DNA of 43,157 nucleotides from JBOFGK01 sp051649085 (lineage in GTDB: Bacteria; Bacillota_I; Bacilli_A; UBA3375). Position numbers and translations under genes: made by a program. The notes below the pieces were generated by a model that worked only from the letters and a program-made list of their open reading frames with translations, was not told the origin of the DNA and made no database searches. The first letter of the stretch is position 1. Each line of letters starts with the position of its first letter. The stretch is from assembly GCA_051649085.1 (NCBI GenBank), contig JBOFGK010000030.1, forward strand, positions 1 through 43,157. Direction: 5' to 3'. Below, in pieces: positions 42,486 through 43,157 of the stretch.

Positions 42486-42812
42486 TTATTTAAATATTAA
42501 TGGTATTGTCCCCTTAAAATAGACATCTTCGGTTGTTATTTCATGAATAATCACATCAGCGTCTCTTGTATAATACTTCTGATAACATTCGTATAAAGCG
42601 GCAGCTGTTTCAGCTTTATTCACATTCCGTCCACGTACAAGTGTCCATTCAATAATTGTTCTTTGTTCATCATCACCTTCAACATTGATATGAAAAATTT
42701 TCACCTTATCAATATCAACCATAAATTTTTCTAATAATTTTTCTGTTACAAATTCTTCTACCTTAATCGATTTATTTGGTTTTTCAGTTGAATATATTTT
42801 AATTATTGGCAT
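42486..42812 (-). CDS. Tautomerase-fold protein (DUF1904-like)
   Basis: A 108-residue protein starting MPIIKIYS. The Pro directly after Met and the beta-alpha-beta layout fit the tautomerase superfamily, in which the N-terminal Pro is catalytic. The C-terminal half (ADVIIHEITTEDVYFKGT) resembles DUF1904 members of that clan. The frame extends nine codons upstream, but the start at 42812 is chosen because AGGAG lies five bases before it and the upstream ATG sits at or before the predicted transcription start. Substrate unknown. Confidence 0.7.
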   Translation of the reverse strand: MPIIKIYSTEKPNKSIKVEEFVTEKLLEKFMVDIDKVKIFHINVEGDDEQRTIIEWTLVRGRNVNKAETAAALYECYQKYYTRDADVIIHEITTEDVYFKGTIPLIFK

Positions 42813-42840
42813 TTTACTCCTAACTTTGATTCTACACATA

Positions 42841-42869
42841 ATTTTAGCACATCATTAAGTTATAGTCAA
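42841..42869 (-). promoter_or_regulatory. Promoter of the tautomerase/chromate-transporter unit
   Basis: On the minus strand TTGACT (42869-42864) and TAAAAT (42846-42841) are 17 bp apart, with TG one base before the -10. The predicted start of transcription supports the shorter tautomerase-like protein. Confidence 0.8.
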
Positions 42870-42924
42870 ATAAAACGTTAATTTTACTTTATAAATAAAA
42901 TTTTCTCAAACAATTGCTAAGAAA

Positions 42925-42936
42925 ATAAAGCTTTAT
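42925..42936. promoter_or_regulatory. 12-bp palindrome ATAAAGCTTTAT
   Basis: Perfect palindrome in the spacer between two divergent genes, about 56 bp behind the -35 of the tautomerase unit. It may be a regulator site, but AT-rich palindromes of this length also occur by chance. Confidence 0.25.
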
Positions 42937-43053
42937 CAATTATATTCATTACTGTAAACTATAAACTATTTCCAACTTACTTGAAAAATTCTTTCTAGTT
43001 AAATTTTAAAAATAAAGGAAGTCTTTTTCTGAAAAAAGCTAATAATATATTTA

Positions 43054-43077
43054 CGGGTGAATTTTACAACACATCCG
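43054..43077 (+). promoter_or_regulatory. Leader hairpin before the right-edge gene
   Basis: CGGGTG and CATCCG pair over six positions (one G-T) around a 12-base loop, ending four bases before AGGAGG. It could modulate translation of the right-edge gene. No known riboswitch core is recognised in the 90 bases shown. Confidence 0.3.
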
Positions 43078-43091
43078 AAATAGGAGGAAAT

Positions 43092-43157
43092 ATGGAAAGA
43101 TTTTTTATGAGAAAAAAGTATTTTAGAGCGACAAGTAAAGTATTCAAACGAGAAGCA
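43092..43157 (+). CDS. 5' end of a gene running off the right edge
   Basis: ATG at 43092 follows AGGAGG by four to five bases. The frame is open for all 22 codons to the window end. The visible N-terminus is very basic (MERFFMRKKYFRATSKVFKR), as in cytoplasmic DNA- or RNA-binding proteins or before a first membrane helix. No function can be assigned. Confidence 0.6.
   Translation, partial: MERFFMRKKYFRATSKVFKREA

Noticed and set aside
42869..42884. LacI-like site around TAAAACGTT upstream of the tautomerase-like gene
   Set aside because: The left half fits but the right half does not (about 11 of 16), and the downstream genes have no sugar connection.
1..43157. CRISPR arrays, tRNA or rRNA genes, transposases, phage genes
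   Set aside because: Looked for by eye and none seen. No regularly spaced repeat-spacer units, no tRNA-like cloverleaf with CCA/TTC landmarks and no transposase or integrase motifs could be supported.

Overview
The window is AT-rich DNA (roughly one third G+C by eye) from a low-G+C bacterium of the Bacillota/Mycoplasmatota radiation. Ribosome binding sites are strong (AGGAGG-type), -10/-35 promoters are typical, solute-binding lipoproteins carry lipobox signal peptides, and several genes (PS synthase/decarboxylase, lactococcin 972-type bacteriocin, MsmX-type ATPases) have Firmicute-like forms. TGA and TAG are both used as ordinary stops and Trp is TGG, so the code is standard. This excludes Mycoplasmatales/Entomoplasmatales and leaves an Acholeplasma-, Erysipelotrichia- or Turicibacter/Culicoidibacter-like organism. 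I cannot name the species.

Layout. (1) 1-5400: a minus-strand housekeeping operon, transketolase -> M19 dipeptidase -> phosphatidylserine synthase -> phosphatidylserine decarboxylase -> a Cys-rich hypothetical protein, ending at a terminator. (2) 5.5-6.5 kb: a plus-strand YeiH-type transporter. (3) 6.7-14.4 kb: a sugar operon (MsmX-type ATPase, solute-binding lipoprotein, two permeases, GH3 beta-glucosidase) preceded by a separately promoted orphan solute-binding lipoprotein. The MalF-like permease carries an in-frame TAG. (4) 14.5-17.6 kb: a lactococcin 972-type bacteriocin operon (precursor, large membrane protein, ABC ATPase). (5) 17.9-22.5 kb: a GH3 beta-glucosidase and a GH144-like endo-beta-1,2-glucanase, divergent from a LacI-family repressor. 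(6) 22.5-37.4 kb: one tightly packed nine-gene operon with a 912-aa CBM-containing solute-binding protein, two complete permease pairs, an NHL/TPR/Yip1 membrane protein, a secreted DUF5696-like protein, one ATPase and a GH94 1,2-beta-oligoglucan phosphorylase. (7) 37.5-40 kb: a GH35 enzyme. (8) 40-43.2 kb: small proteins including an untracked 31-aa membrane protein, 40-bp tandem repeats, a pair of chromate-transporter halves, a tautomerase-fold protein, and the start of another gene.

How it fits together. GH144 + GH94 oligoglucan phosphorylase + GH3 + LacI + ABC importer is the known gene combination for beta-1,2-glucan/sophorooligosaccharide use (compare the Listeria innocua lin1838-1843 locus). 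None of the enzymes has a signal peptide, so depolymerisation appears to be cytoplasmic and long or cyclic beta-1,2-glucan would have to be imported. The operon of region 6, with two permease pairs, a giant binding protein and two large extracytoplasmic accessory proteins, is the natural candidate importer. It is the most likely undescribed system here. Eight copies of a palindrome close to ACTAAAACGTTTTAGT lie at the promoters of the orphan binding protein, the first sugar operon, lacI/GH144, the double-transporter operon and inside the 5' end of the GH35 gene. They tie these otherwise separate units into one probable LacI regulon and exclude the bacteriocin and housekeeping operons.
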